Part shown: positions 44,940 through 52,590 of the stretch, piece after piece
How positions within the stretch are numbered: position 1 is the stretch's first letter
How the letters are laid out: each line of letters starts with the position of its first letter
DNA from: an uncultured Rhizobiaceae group bacterium
GTDB taxonomy: Bacteria; Pseudomonadota; Alphaproteobacteria; Rhizobiales; Rhizobiaceae
NCBI GenBank assembly: GCA_947501445.1
Contig: CANMVS010000007.1
Coordinates: forward strand, 285,966 to 349,965
Length of the DNA stretch: 64,000 nt
Reading direction: 5' to 3'
Made by a program: the position numbers and the translations under genes
Notes under the pieces: generated by a model
Told to the model about the DNA's origin: nothing
Seen by the model: the letters and a program-made list of their open reading frames with translations, nothing else
Database searches by the model: none

Positions 44940-45880
44940 GCACCTTTCTTGTCAAACTGCGGGAACAGCCCTGGCTATGGGCCTTTGTCGGCACGATTGC
45001 CATGTGGCTTGCAACCAGTCTGGTCACCGGGGCGCAGGGTAGTGGTCAGGTATTGAGTGCCGCATTTTCCTTTGCCACTTTTTTCGTGATCGTGGCGATC
45101 GGGCAGATGTTTGTGATCACGCTGGGCCCCGGCAATGTCGACTTGTCAATTCCGGCCTGCATGACCCTGGCCGGCACAGTGGCAATGAAGCTGATGGCCG
45201 GATCCGATGGCATGATACTGGTTGGTCTGCTGGCTGCAATCGGCTGTGGCTTTGCGGTTGGCATATTCAATTTTGCCCTCATTCGCCTGTTGAGCATTCC
45301 ACCCATCATTGCAACCCTGTCAGCCAGTTTTCTCATTCAGTCGTCTGCCATAGCCTATAATCGTGGCTTGCGTGTGAAGCCGCCAGCCGCGCTCGCCGAG
45401 TTCACGACGACCCGCATTGGTGGCATTCCGGTACTGGCGATTGCAGTTATGCTGCTGGCGATTGTTATGCACATTGTGCTGACCAGAACCGTCTATGGAC
45501 GATCGGTGCTGGCTATTGGTCAGAACTCCAAAGCAGCATTTCTTGCCGGTATCAGGGTCGAACGCATTCGATTTGCTACCTATGTTCTGAGCGCTGTATT
45601 TGCTGCCACATGCGGTTATTTTCTGGCCGGTTTTTCCGGCGGCGCAGCGCTTAATATGGGAGAAGAATACCTGTTGGCGTCCATCGCAGTGGTGGTGATT
45701 GGCGGCAGTTCAGTTGCCGGTGGCTATTCCAATGTACCAGGATTATGGGGGGCTGCGTTGTTCCTGTTTTTGATGGTGACGATGCTCAACACCTTTGGTG
45801 CAAGTGCAGGTTTGAGATTGATCATGACAGGACTGATCATCATTGTTGTCATTACATTGGCCGGGGGTCGCAAACGGTAA
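44936..45880 (+). CDS. Ribose-type sugar ABC transporter permease 2
   Basis: 314 residues, about nine hydrophobic segments, same family as permease 1 but clearly diverged: MFVITLGPGNVDLSIPACMTLAG, IPPIIATLSASFLIQSSAIAYN and the contact loop GQNSKAAFLAGIRVERIRFATYVLSA. It ends the importer operon. comF begins 58 nt later and belongs to the core block, so this is the right-hand edge of the inserted segment. Confidence 0.93.
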   Translation: MSTFLVKLREQPWLWAFVGTIAMWLATSLVTGAQGSGQVLSAAFSFATFFVIVAIGQMFVITLGPGNVDLSIPACMTLAGTVAMKLMAGSDGMILVGLLAAIGCGFAVGIFNFALIRLLSIPPIIATLSASFLIQSSAIAYNRGLRVKPPAALAEFTTTRIGGIPVLAIAVMLLAIVMHIVLTRTVYGRSVLAIGQNSKAAFLAGIRVERIRFATYVLSAVFAATCGYFLAGFSGGAALNMGEEYLLASIAVVVIGGSSVAGGYSNVPGLWGAALFLFLMVTMLNTFGASAGLRLIMTGLIIIVVITLAGGRKR

Positions 45881-45938
45881 TTGTTCGCGGGAGCGCCTAT
45901 CCATTGCCAATTGGTTCCAAAGGAATAGAGTATAGCGG

Positions 45939-46709
45939 ATGTTGGTCCGTTCATTTCACTCGGAAGTAATGTCTAACGGCTTCGCGCGCGTGCTGCGCGG
46001 ATTGAGCAATGTCATCTACCCGCCATCGTGTATAAATTGCTCCGGACTGACCCAGAACCATGGTGGATTGTGCCCGCAGTGCTGGAACCAGTTGCAACCC
46101 ATTGAAAAGCCCTGGTGCGATGTATTGGGTTCGCCCTTTGCCTATGATGTGGGTGTAGGCATATTATCCGCCGATGCCATTGCCAATCCGCCACCCTTTA
46201 CCAAAGCGCGTTCTGCTGTTTTATACGATGATGTTGCAAGGACGATGGTTCATCGCCTCAAATACAAGGATCGCACCGACCTTGCCCAATCCATGGCAGG
46301 CTGGATGATCCGTGCCGGTAGAGAATTGATGCCGCAGGTGAATGCTGTCCTGGCGGTACCGCTACACCGCAATCGGCTGATGTCGCGCCAATACAATCAG
46401 TCTGCGGAGTTATCCAGAGTGATTGCGGCACGTTGTGATTTGCCACATTTACCCGCTACCCTTTATCGCAACAAACCAACCCGCAGGCAGGTTGGGCTGA
46501 GCAATAGCGCGCGCGCTGACAATGTCAAAGGCGCATTCAAGGTACCACAAAACAAACGTCACAATATTGCCGGTAAACACCTCCTGCTTGTGGATGATGT
46601 TTATACAACGGGCGCTACAGTCAAGTCAGCAACCAGAGCATTGCTTGGTGCCGGTGCCGATAAAGTTTTCGTGCTAACATTTGCCAGGGTTGCCCCCGGA
46701 CATCTGTAA
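45939..46709 (+). CDS. comF: ComF-family phosphoribosyltransferase-like protein
   Basis: 256 residues. An N-terminal zinc ribbon (CINC ... CPQC) and a double-zinc-like part are followed by a type I PRTase fold with LLVDDVYTTGATVKSATRALLGAGA, the PRPP-binding motif, and RNKPTRRQVGLSNSARADNVKGAF, diagnostic of ComF. In competent bacteria ComF supports DNA uptake; in others its role is unclear. The ATG at 45939 has a poor ribosome site, and an ATG at 45969 (MSNGFARVL) is an alternative. Core block member, followed by glutaredoxin. Confidence 0.92.
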   Translation: MLVRSFHSEVMSNGFARVLRGLSNVIYPPSCINCSGLTQNHGGLCPQCWNQLQPIEKPWCDVLGSPFAYDVGVGILSADAIANPPPFTKARSAVLYDDVARTMVHRLKYKDRTDLAQSMAGWMIRAGRELMPQVNAVLAVPLHRNRLMSRQYNQSAELSRVIAARCDLPHLPATLYRNKPTRRQVGLSNSARADNVKGAFKVPQNKRHNIAGKHLLLVDDVYTTGATVKSATRALLGAGADKVFVLTFARVAPGHL

Positions 46710-46764
46710 ACCCTATATGGGGTATCGAGTTAATGAACAGATCAGGATTATTTTGGAGAACCTA

Positions 46765-47028
46765 ATGGCAGACGTAACCATCTACACGCGGAAATTCTGC
46801 GGATTTTGCACTGCAGCCAAGCGTTTGCTGGATAATAAAGGCGTCTCCTATACGGAACATGATGCGAGTTTTTCCACAAAGTTGAAAAAGGAAATGATAC
46901 AGCGCGCCGGTGGTCGGGCAACATTTCCGCAAATTTTTGTCGGCAAAACGCATATCGGTGGATGTGATGAGCTGCACGCGCTTGAGCGCGCCGGCAAGCT
47001 CGATAAAATGCTGCGCACCGCAGCCTGA
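46765..47028 (+). CDS. grxC: Glutaredoxin 3 (GrxC-type) with CGFC active site
   Basis: 87 residues from the ATG at 46765, with GGAG 6 nt upstream; the frame continues upstream to 46681 inside comF but without signal. Active site C12-G-F-C15 instead of the more common CPYC; the glutathione-binding TFPQIFVGKTHIGGCDEL is intact. A dithiol glutaredoxin reducing protein and mixed disulfides in the cytoplasm. Its stop overlaps the next start by one base (TGATG). Confidence 0.94.
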   Translation: MADVTIYTRKFCGFCTAAKRLLDNKGVSYTEHDASFSTKLKKEMIQRAGGRATFPQIFVGKTHIGGCDELHALERAGKLDKMLRTAA

Positions 47029-47906
47029 TGGTGGTTGATGTGGTTGAAGGGAAATTCCGCGCTGCTGCTGTTCAGATGCGATCCGGTGTCGATCCGGATC
47101 GCAATATTGTCGCCTTGGCTGATGGCGTACGGGATGCTGTTTCACAGGGCGCGCACTATGTGCAAACGCCGGAAATGACAGGCGCGCTGGTGCGGGACCG
47201 AGCGTCGTTGTTTTCGATCGTTGAGCGTGAAGAAAGCGACCGGTTGATTGCGGCTGCCGCAAACCTTGCTTCAAGTCACTCAATTTATCTTCATATCGGA
47301 TCCACTGCCATCAAAACTGACGGTGAGAAAATCGCCAATCGCAGTTTTCTCTTTGCACCGGATGGCAAGATTATCGGGCGTTATGACAAGATCCACATGT
47401 TTGATGTCGATCTGGACAATGGTGAAAGCTGGCGCGAAAGCGCGACCTATCAGCCGGGCAGGCACGCAGGAATGATTGATCTGCCCTTTGCCCGATTGGG
47501 CTTTGGCATCTGTTATGATGTCCGCTTTCCAGAACTTTTTCAGGCCCAGGCACTGGCCGGTGCACAGGTGCTGAGTGTTCCTGCAGCCTTTACGCGCCAG
47601 ACCGGTGAAGCCCATTGGCACGTCCTGCTGCGGGCACGGGCGATTGAAAATGGCGCATTTGTTATTGCGGCCGCACAAGGTGGTGTCCATGAAGATGGTC
47701 GTGAAACCTACGGTCATTCAATGATTGTTGACCCCTGGGGGCGTATATTGGCTGAAGCAAACCATGACGAGCCGGGTGTAATCGTGAGCGACATTGATGT
47801 GCGTGCGAGCAATCAGGCACGCAGCAAAATTCCAAATTTGAAAAATCGCCGACCCTTTGATCTTCACACAGCAGATGTGACTGATGGCAGCAGAGCGAGC
47901 GCATGA
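47028..47906 (+). CDS. Carbon-nitrogen hydrolase (nitrilase superfamily, Nit2/amidase-like)
   Basis: 292 residues. The catalytic triad is Glu49 (QTPEM), Lys121 (RYDKIHMFD) and Cys162 (GFGICYDVRFPE). The sequence style is that of Nit1/Nit2-like enzymes, which repair deaminated glutathione or hydrolyse omega-amides such as alpha-ketoglutaramate. The glutaredoxin gene directly upstream makes the deaminated-glutathione role attractive, though unproven. Cytoplasmic, expected length, overlaps both neighbours. Confidence 0.94.
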   Translation: MVVDVVEGKFRAAAVQMRSGVDPDRNIVALADGVRDAVSQGAHYVQTPEMTGALVRDRASLFSIVEREESDRLIAAAANLASSHSIYLHIGSTAIKTDGEKIANRSFLFAPDGKIIGRYDKIHMFDVDLDNGESWRESATYQPGRHAGMIDLPFARLGFGICYDVRFPELFQAQALAGAQVLSVPAAFTRQTGEAHWHVLLRARAIENGAFVIAAAQGGVHEDGRETYGHSMIVDPWGRILAEANHDEPGVIVSDIDVRASNQARSKIPNLKNRRPFDLHTADVTDGSRASA

Positions 47907-48331
47907 TCCGATTTAATCTCATTTGCGATTCAAAGCACAATTTTGAAATTTGGTTTTCCGGAAGCTCTGATTTTGAAAAACAGACGTCCATGGGACTTGT
48001 CAGTTGTCCCCATTGCGGCTCGGTTGAAGTTGAAAAGGCACTGATGACGCCATCTGTTTCAACCTCTCGCAAAAAGGAGGCATCAACGCGTCTGGCCCTG
48101 AACAATGCCCAACAGGCGGCCATGGATCACCTGCGTGGCGCGGTAAAGGCCATCAAGGAAAACTCCGAAGATGTTGGCGAACGCTTCCCGGAAGAGGCCC
48201 GTAAAATCCACTACGGAGAAAGCGAAGAACGCGGAATTATTGGTCAGGCAAAACCTGAAGAAGTTAAAGCGCTGGTGGAAGAAGGGGTGGGCATAGCACC
48301 GCTGCCGGACCTGCCAGAAGAAAAAAACTAG
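47903..48331 (+). CDS. DUF1178 family protein
   Basis: 142 residues. Begins MIRFNLICDSKHNFEIWFSGSSDFEKQ and has a CPHC knuckle (about 35-38), followed by a basic linker and a helical C-terminal half (LNNAQQAAMDHLRGAVKAIKENSEDVGERFPEEARKIHYGE), as in alphaproteobacterial DUF1178 proteins. Function unknown; may bind zinc through CDS...CPHC. Its ATG overlaps the nitrilase stop by 4 bp. Confidence 0.93.
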   Translation: MIRFNLICDSKHNFEIWFSGSSDFEKQTSMGLVSCPHCGSVEVEKALMTPSVSTSRKKEASTRLALNNAQQAAMDHLRGAVKAIKENSEDVGERFPEEARKIHYGESEERGIIGQAKPEEVKALVEEGVGIAPLPDLPEEKN

Positions 48332-48372
48332 ACATGAGCCAAACGTCGCAAACGTAAGATGTCACATAAAAG

Positions 48373-48432
48373 CGTCAACAAAATCAAAGGCCGACACCGT
48401 TGTCCCATTCCTGATAAAACGTGAAACGGTCT
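48373..48432 (-). repeat. Dispersed two-hairpin repeat, copy D (left part)
   Basis: Minus-orientation copy without the right hairpin. The left stem reads CCGTTTC/GGAATGG: two substitutions in one arm, both leaving G-U pairs. Lies 67 nt downstream of ubiG in the same orientation and 41 nt after DUF1178 in the opposite orientation. Confidence 0.8.
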
Positions 48433-48499
48433 GGCTATCATTTGAGACAAACATTGCTTTGGTAGGGTGAACCAATCCAAATACTGATTTTGCTCAATA

Positions 48500-49240
48500 T
48501 TATTTTGGTCGCGCGGCCAGCATCATGTAATTGACGTCCAAATCGCGGGACAATTGCCATTTGTCGCTCAGTGGGCTGTAAAAGACCCCGGTGCGATCAA
48601 TGATCATCATGCCAGATTCATCCAGAGGCTTTTGAATTTCCTCGGGGCGGACAAGTTTTTCGTATTGATGGGTTCCGCGTGGCAACCAGCGCAATACATA
48701 TTCCGCACCGACAATGGCCATGGCCAGAGCTTTGAAGGTGCGATTGATGGTTGCGACAAACATTAATCCACCTGGTTTGACCATCTGTCCGCACGATGTG
48801 AGAAAAAGGTCAACGTCCGATACATGTTCAACAACTTCCATGTTCAGCACGATGTCAAATTTTTCACCTTCGGCCGCCAGTGTTTCGGCGGGTTGAGCCC
48901 GGTAGTCGACCTGAACACCCGATTGGGCGGCATGAATACGCGCGATTTCAATGTTCGTCTCGGAAGCATCTGCGCCGATGACGTCCGCGCCCATACGGGC
49001 CATCGGTTCGCATAACAGGCCACCACCGCACCCAATATCAAGGACGCGCAGGCCACGCATTGGTCGGGCTGATTTGGGATCAATGTCAAAATGTGCTGCC
49101 ACCTGGTCCCTGATATAGGCAAGTCTGACCGGATTGAACTTATGCAGCGGGCGGAATTTGCCCGTCGGATCCCACCACTCGCTCGCCATGGCAGAAAAAC
49201 GATCCACTTCCTTTTGATCTATCGTTGTTGTGGCACTCAT
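48500..49240 (-). CDS. ubiG: UbiG: 3-demethylubiquinol / polyprenyl-6-hydroxyphenol O-methyltransferase
   Basis: 246 residues from the ATG at 49240, preferred to the frame start at 49276 because GGGAG lies 7 nt upstream and [25 protein letters not shown] is the usual N-terminus. SAM motif [27 protein letters not shown], then [17 protein letters not shown] and [14 protein letters not shown]. It performs both O-methylations of ubiquinone synthesis at the inner membrane surface. In Rhizobiales it is normally divergent to lysC, but here a P450 gene lies between. Confidence 0.96.
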   Translation of the reverse strand: MSATTTIDQKEVDRFSAMASEWWDPTGKFRPLHKFNPVRLAYIRDQVAAHFDIDPKSARPMRGLRVLDIGCGGGLLCEPMARMGADVIGADASETNIEIARIHAAQSGVQVDYRAQPAETLAAEGEKFDIVLNMEVVEHVSDVDLFLTSCGQMVKPGGLMFVATINRTFKALAMAIVGAEYVLRWLPRGTHQYEKLVRPEEIQKPLDESGMMIIDRTGVFYSPLSDKWQLSRDLDVNYMMLAARPK

Positions 49241-49757
49241 TTTCCGACTCCCGTGGCTGGGTTCGCAGGGGCTCATATGAATGGCACCCTATCCGCATAT
49301 ATGATCAATTCGGATGAACATGGGTGAATGTCAAGAGTGACAAATGGAAGTACTCAAGCTTGATACCATTTGAGATGAATTGGTAGAGGCAGCCTGAAGA
49401 TGCGCATAATCGGCTAAAGAAGATTGTTGTTGACCTGTCATTGGACAAAGCCCTGCCTTCGAATGCTCTCTTCATCAACCGTGCGTCGTTGCATCTTTTG
49501 TGCACCTGATGCCACCAGATGCTTTTCCTGTGATCTCGGGTCGTCCTGATGGTTGGGTTTCATGAAACCCGGCTGGCAGTTGCCATTCTTGACCGCACTC
49601 TATTGCCTGCGGTACAGCTACCAAAGTCGCATTGATCAAAGGACCAATTCACAAGATTGCCGTGTGTCGTTGGCTTTTTGAAAGACAGATTGACCAGAGC
49701 CCCACCTGATTGGCAAATTCAGGAATTGCAGGCGCAATTTAGTATCGAAAGCAATGA
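49241..49757. other. 517-bp intergenic region, no feature identified
   Basis: Between the divergent ubiG and P450 genes. It must contain both promoters. I see no convincing small ORF, repeat or hairpin. The P450 gene's ribosome site is weak. Confidence 0.4.
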
Positions 49758-50969
49758 ATGGAACAGGCAGCGACCAGCAAATTACTATTCGGGCCGGATA
49801 TGTTGCAAAATCCCTTCCCGGTTTACCACAAGCTGCAACAGACCGATCCGGTAAGATGGGACGACAGGCTGCACGCATGGGTGGTTACCCGCTATTCGGA
49901 TGTCAGCGCGGTAATGAAAGATCGCCGCTTTTCTTCCGACCGGGTCACCATGGCCCGCGGTCGATATGCAGATAAATACCAACCGGTATTCGATCTGCTA
50001 TCGCGCGTCATGCTGCAGACCGATGATCCGCGACACAAACGCTTGCGAGACCATGTGCACAGTGCATTTACACGCACCGCCGCAGAAAATTATGCGGAAA
50101 AAATACGGTCCCTGTGCAGCACGCTGCTCGAAGCGGGACGCGCCGGTGGCCAGATGGAATTTGTTTCTGATTTTGCAGCTCCACTGCCAATCCTGGTCAT
50201 TTCGGAAATCGTCGGAATACCGGCTGAAGAAAGAGACCAGATCAAAATCTGGTGTGATGCTTTCTCGACTGTGGCGCTCAATTTCTACGTACATCTCAGT
50301 GATGAACAACTGGACTATTGCAGCGCCCAGATCGACGCCTTTCGCAGCTACCTGATAAACAAGGTTGAGGTGGCACGGCGATCACCGGGCTCTGATCTCA
50401 TCAGTTCATTGACGATGGCCGCTGACGAAGGACATTCGCTGGATTTGGATGAGCTGGTCGCCAATTGCGTTCTGTTGCTCAATGCGGGCAATGAGACAAC
50501 GACATGCCTGTTGGCCAATGGACTGGGTCTGTTGCTTGAAAATCCCGATCAGATGAAATTGCTTCGCGCTGAGCCCGAACGCATACCCAATGCCATCGAG
50601 GAGATTCTGCGTCTCCAGGGGCCGGTTCAGTTTTTGGGCCGCATTGCGACGCAAGACGTTGACGTCGGTGGCAAGCCGATCAAGGCCGGTGATATGGTCC
50701 TGACAGTGCTCGGCGCTGCCAATCGCGACCCCGATGTGTTTGACCAACCCGACCGCTTCAACATAATGCGAAGTCCATTGCATCAGCTGGGGTTTGGCAC
50801 CGGCCCGCATTTATGCGCCGGCATTCAACTGGCCCGTCTGGAAGCAAAGATCGCCTTTGAAGCGTTGCTTGAAAACGTGCCAAATATTGAACTGGCAACC
50901 GAAAAGCTTGTCTACGGTAAAAACTATAATATGCGCTGCCTGGCTCAATTGCCGATCCGGGTGGATTAG
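49758..50969 (+). CDS. Cytochrome P450
   Basis: 403 residues, soluble bacterial class I type. I-helix oxygen-activation motif LNAGNETTT (241-249), ExxR at 282-285 (EEILR), and the heme loop LGFGTGPHLCAG with axial Cys353. It needs an external ferredoxin and reductase, and none is next to it. Similar to CYP enzymes of proteobacteria acting on fatty acids, terpenes or aromatics; substrate unknown. It interrupts the normal ubiG-lysC neighbourhood, so it is probably an acquired gene. No operon partner: lysC begins 301 nt later. Confidence 0.94.
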   Translation: MEQAATSKLLFGPDMLQNPFPVYHKLQQTDPVRWDDRLHAWVVTRYSDVSAVMKDRRFSSDRVTMARGRYADKYQPVFDLLSRVMLQTDDPRHKRLRDHVHSAFTRTAAENYAEKIRSLCSTLLEAGRAGGQMEFVSDFAAPLPILVISEIVGIPAEERDQIKIWCDAFSTVALNFYVHLSDEQLDYCSAQIDAFRSYLINKVEVARRSPGSDLISSLTMAADEGHSLDLDELVANCVLLLNAGNETTTCLLANGLGLLLENPDQMKLLRAEPERIPNAIEEILRLQGPVQFLGRIATQDVDVGGKPIKAGDMVLTVLGAANRDPDVFDQPDRFNIMRSPLHQLGFGTGPHLCAGIQLARLEAKIAFEALLENVPNIELATEKLVYGKNYNMRCLAQLPIRVD

Positions 50970-51270
50970 TTGATCCGGCGTCGGGCAAGCCTTGCCTGGA
51001 GATAAGGATTAGCCCCATACTCCAGCCGCGCCGATACAAGTCCAGACAATGGTTTTTCAATGGATCGGGCCACAATCCATCGCTGATACCATTGATCAGA
51101 CAGGCACATTTTCGCTTTCTTCTTTTTGCAAATGTGCAAAAGGCCCCGGGCGCTCACCAGTCTACCTTGCAGGGTTGCTGCTTTTTGGGTATGAGAGCGG
51201 CGTGACCGCTCAGCCTATGGGGCGGTTTTATTTTGTTTATCCGTTTGATCTGGGAGTTCCGGTCCTGCCA
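50970..51270. other. Intergenic region upstream of lysC
   Basis: 301 bp. The lysC frame stays open through most of it (from 51049), but this part lacks similarity to aspartate kinases. A small GGCAAG/CTTGCC hairpin near 50984 follows the P450 stop. A GGGAG 14 nt before the chosen lysC ATG is too far for a good ribosome site. Confidence 0.4.
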
Positions 51271-52524
51271 ATGGCCAGAATAGTCATGAAATTTGGCGGC
51301 ACGTCAGTGGCCGATCTTGATCGCATTCGCAATGTGGCGCGGCATGTCAAACGGGAAGTTGACGCTGGCCATGAAGTCGCTGTCGTGGTTTCCGCCATGG
51401 CGGGAAGAACCAATGAGCTTGTCGGCTGGACCCGTGAAGCTTCGGCACTGCATGATGCACGTGAATATGATGCAGTTGTTGCGTCCGGTGAGCAGGTAAC
51501 ATCCGGTCTGCTGGCCATTACGCTGCAGTCCCTGGGGGTCAACGCCAGGTCGTGGCAGGGTTGGCAAATCCCGATACGCACGGATAATGCCCATGGTGCA
51601 GCGCGCATTCAGGATATTGACGGAACTGAACTGATCCGGCGGTTTGGTGAAGGTCAGGTTGCCGTCATCTCTGGTTTTCAGGGAATTGGGCCGGATAATA
51701 GAATTGCAACACTGGGTCGTGGCGGATCTGATACCAGTGCTGTTGCGGTCGCAGCGGGTGTCAAGGCAGACCGGTGTGATATCTATACCGATGTGGATGG
51801 CGTTTACACGACTGACCCGCGGATTGTACCATCGGCACGCCGCCTGAAGAAAATTGCCTTTGAGGAAATGCTGGAGATGGCATCCCTGGGCGCTAAAGTG
51901 CTGCAGGTGCGCTCGGTGGAACTGGCCATGGTCCACAAGGTGCGTACGTTTGTGCGCTCAAGTTTTGTCGAGCCTGATGCGCCGGGAATGGATGATTTTG
52001 ATAATCCGCCCGGGACTTTGATTTGTGATGAGGATGAGATTTTGGAACAGGAAGTCGTGACTGGCATTGCCTATGCGAAGGATGAGGCGCAGATATCCTT
52101 GCGTCGTCTTTCTGACAGGCCAGGTGTCTCGGCAGCCATATTTGGCCCGCTTGCCGATGCGCATATCAATGTTGATATGATCGTTCAGAATATTTCCGAG
52201 GACGGAACGTCAACCGATATGACCTTTACGGTTCCTTCCGGTGACATGGAGAAATCACTTGCTGTTCTGGACACTGCACGCGAGTCGATCGGTTTTGATG
52301 CCGTTCAAAGTGAGCCGGGGCTGGTAAAGGTCTCGGTTATTGGTATCGGCATGCGCAGTCACGCCGGTGTGGCAGCCACAGCCTTTCATGCGCTTGCCGA
52401 AAAAGGCATCAATATCAAGGCAATAACGACCTCTGAAATCAAAATATCGATACTTATTGACGGTCCATACGCAGAACTTGCGGTGCGCACTTTGCATTCG
52501 GTCTACGGTCTCGATAAAACATAA
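51271..52524 (+). CDS. lysC: Aspartate kinase
   Basis: 417 residues from the ATG at 51271 (MARIVMKFGGTSV), which is the universal N-terminus of the family. Phosphorylates aspartate at the first step of Lys, Thr, Met and diaminopimelate synthesis. Motifs: KFGGTS (7-12), SAMAGRTNEL, TLGRGGSDTSAVAVA and DVDGVYTTDPR in the kinase domain; two C-terminal ACT domains for feedback control (KDEAQISLRRLSDRPGVSAAIF and VSVIGIGMRSHAGVAATAF). The long open frame upstream (to 51049) is not part of it. Confidence 0.96.
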   Translation: MARIVMKFGGTSVADLDRIRNVARHVKREVDAGHEVAVVVSAMAGRTNELVGWTREASALHDAREYDAVVASGEQVTSGLLAITLQSLGVNARSWQGWQIPIRTDNAHGAARIQDIDGTELIRRFGEGQVAVISGFQGIGPDNRIATLGRGGSDTSAVAVAAGVKADRCDIYTDVDGVYTTDPRIVPSARRLKKIAFEEMLEMASLGAKVLQVRSVELAMVHKVRTFVRSSFVEPDAPGMDDFDNPPGTLICDEDEILEQEVVTGIAYAKDEAQISLRRLSDRPGVSAAIFGPLADAHINVDMIVQNISEDGTSTDMTFTVPSGDMEKSLAVLDTARESIGFDAVQSEPGLVKVSVIGIGMRSHAGVAATAFHALAEKGINIKAITTSEIKISILIDGPYAELAVRTLHSVYGLDKT

Positions 52525-52590
52525 GCTTAGTGAACGCCGCTCACTAGACGATAGAGCGGATTTGAACAAAACCCTGGGAGCGTTAGCGCG

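Noticed and set aside
51049..51270. N-terminal extension of aspartate kinase by 74 residues
   Set aside because: The extra part has no similarity to the family, and the ATG at 51271 gives the standard MARIVMKFGGTS start.
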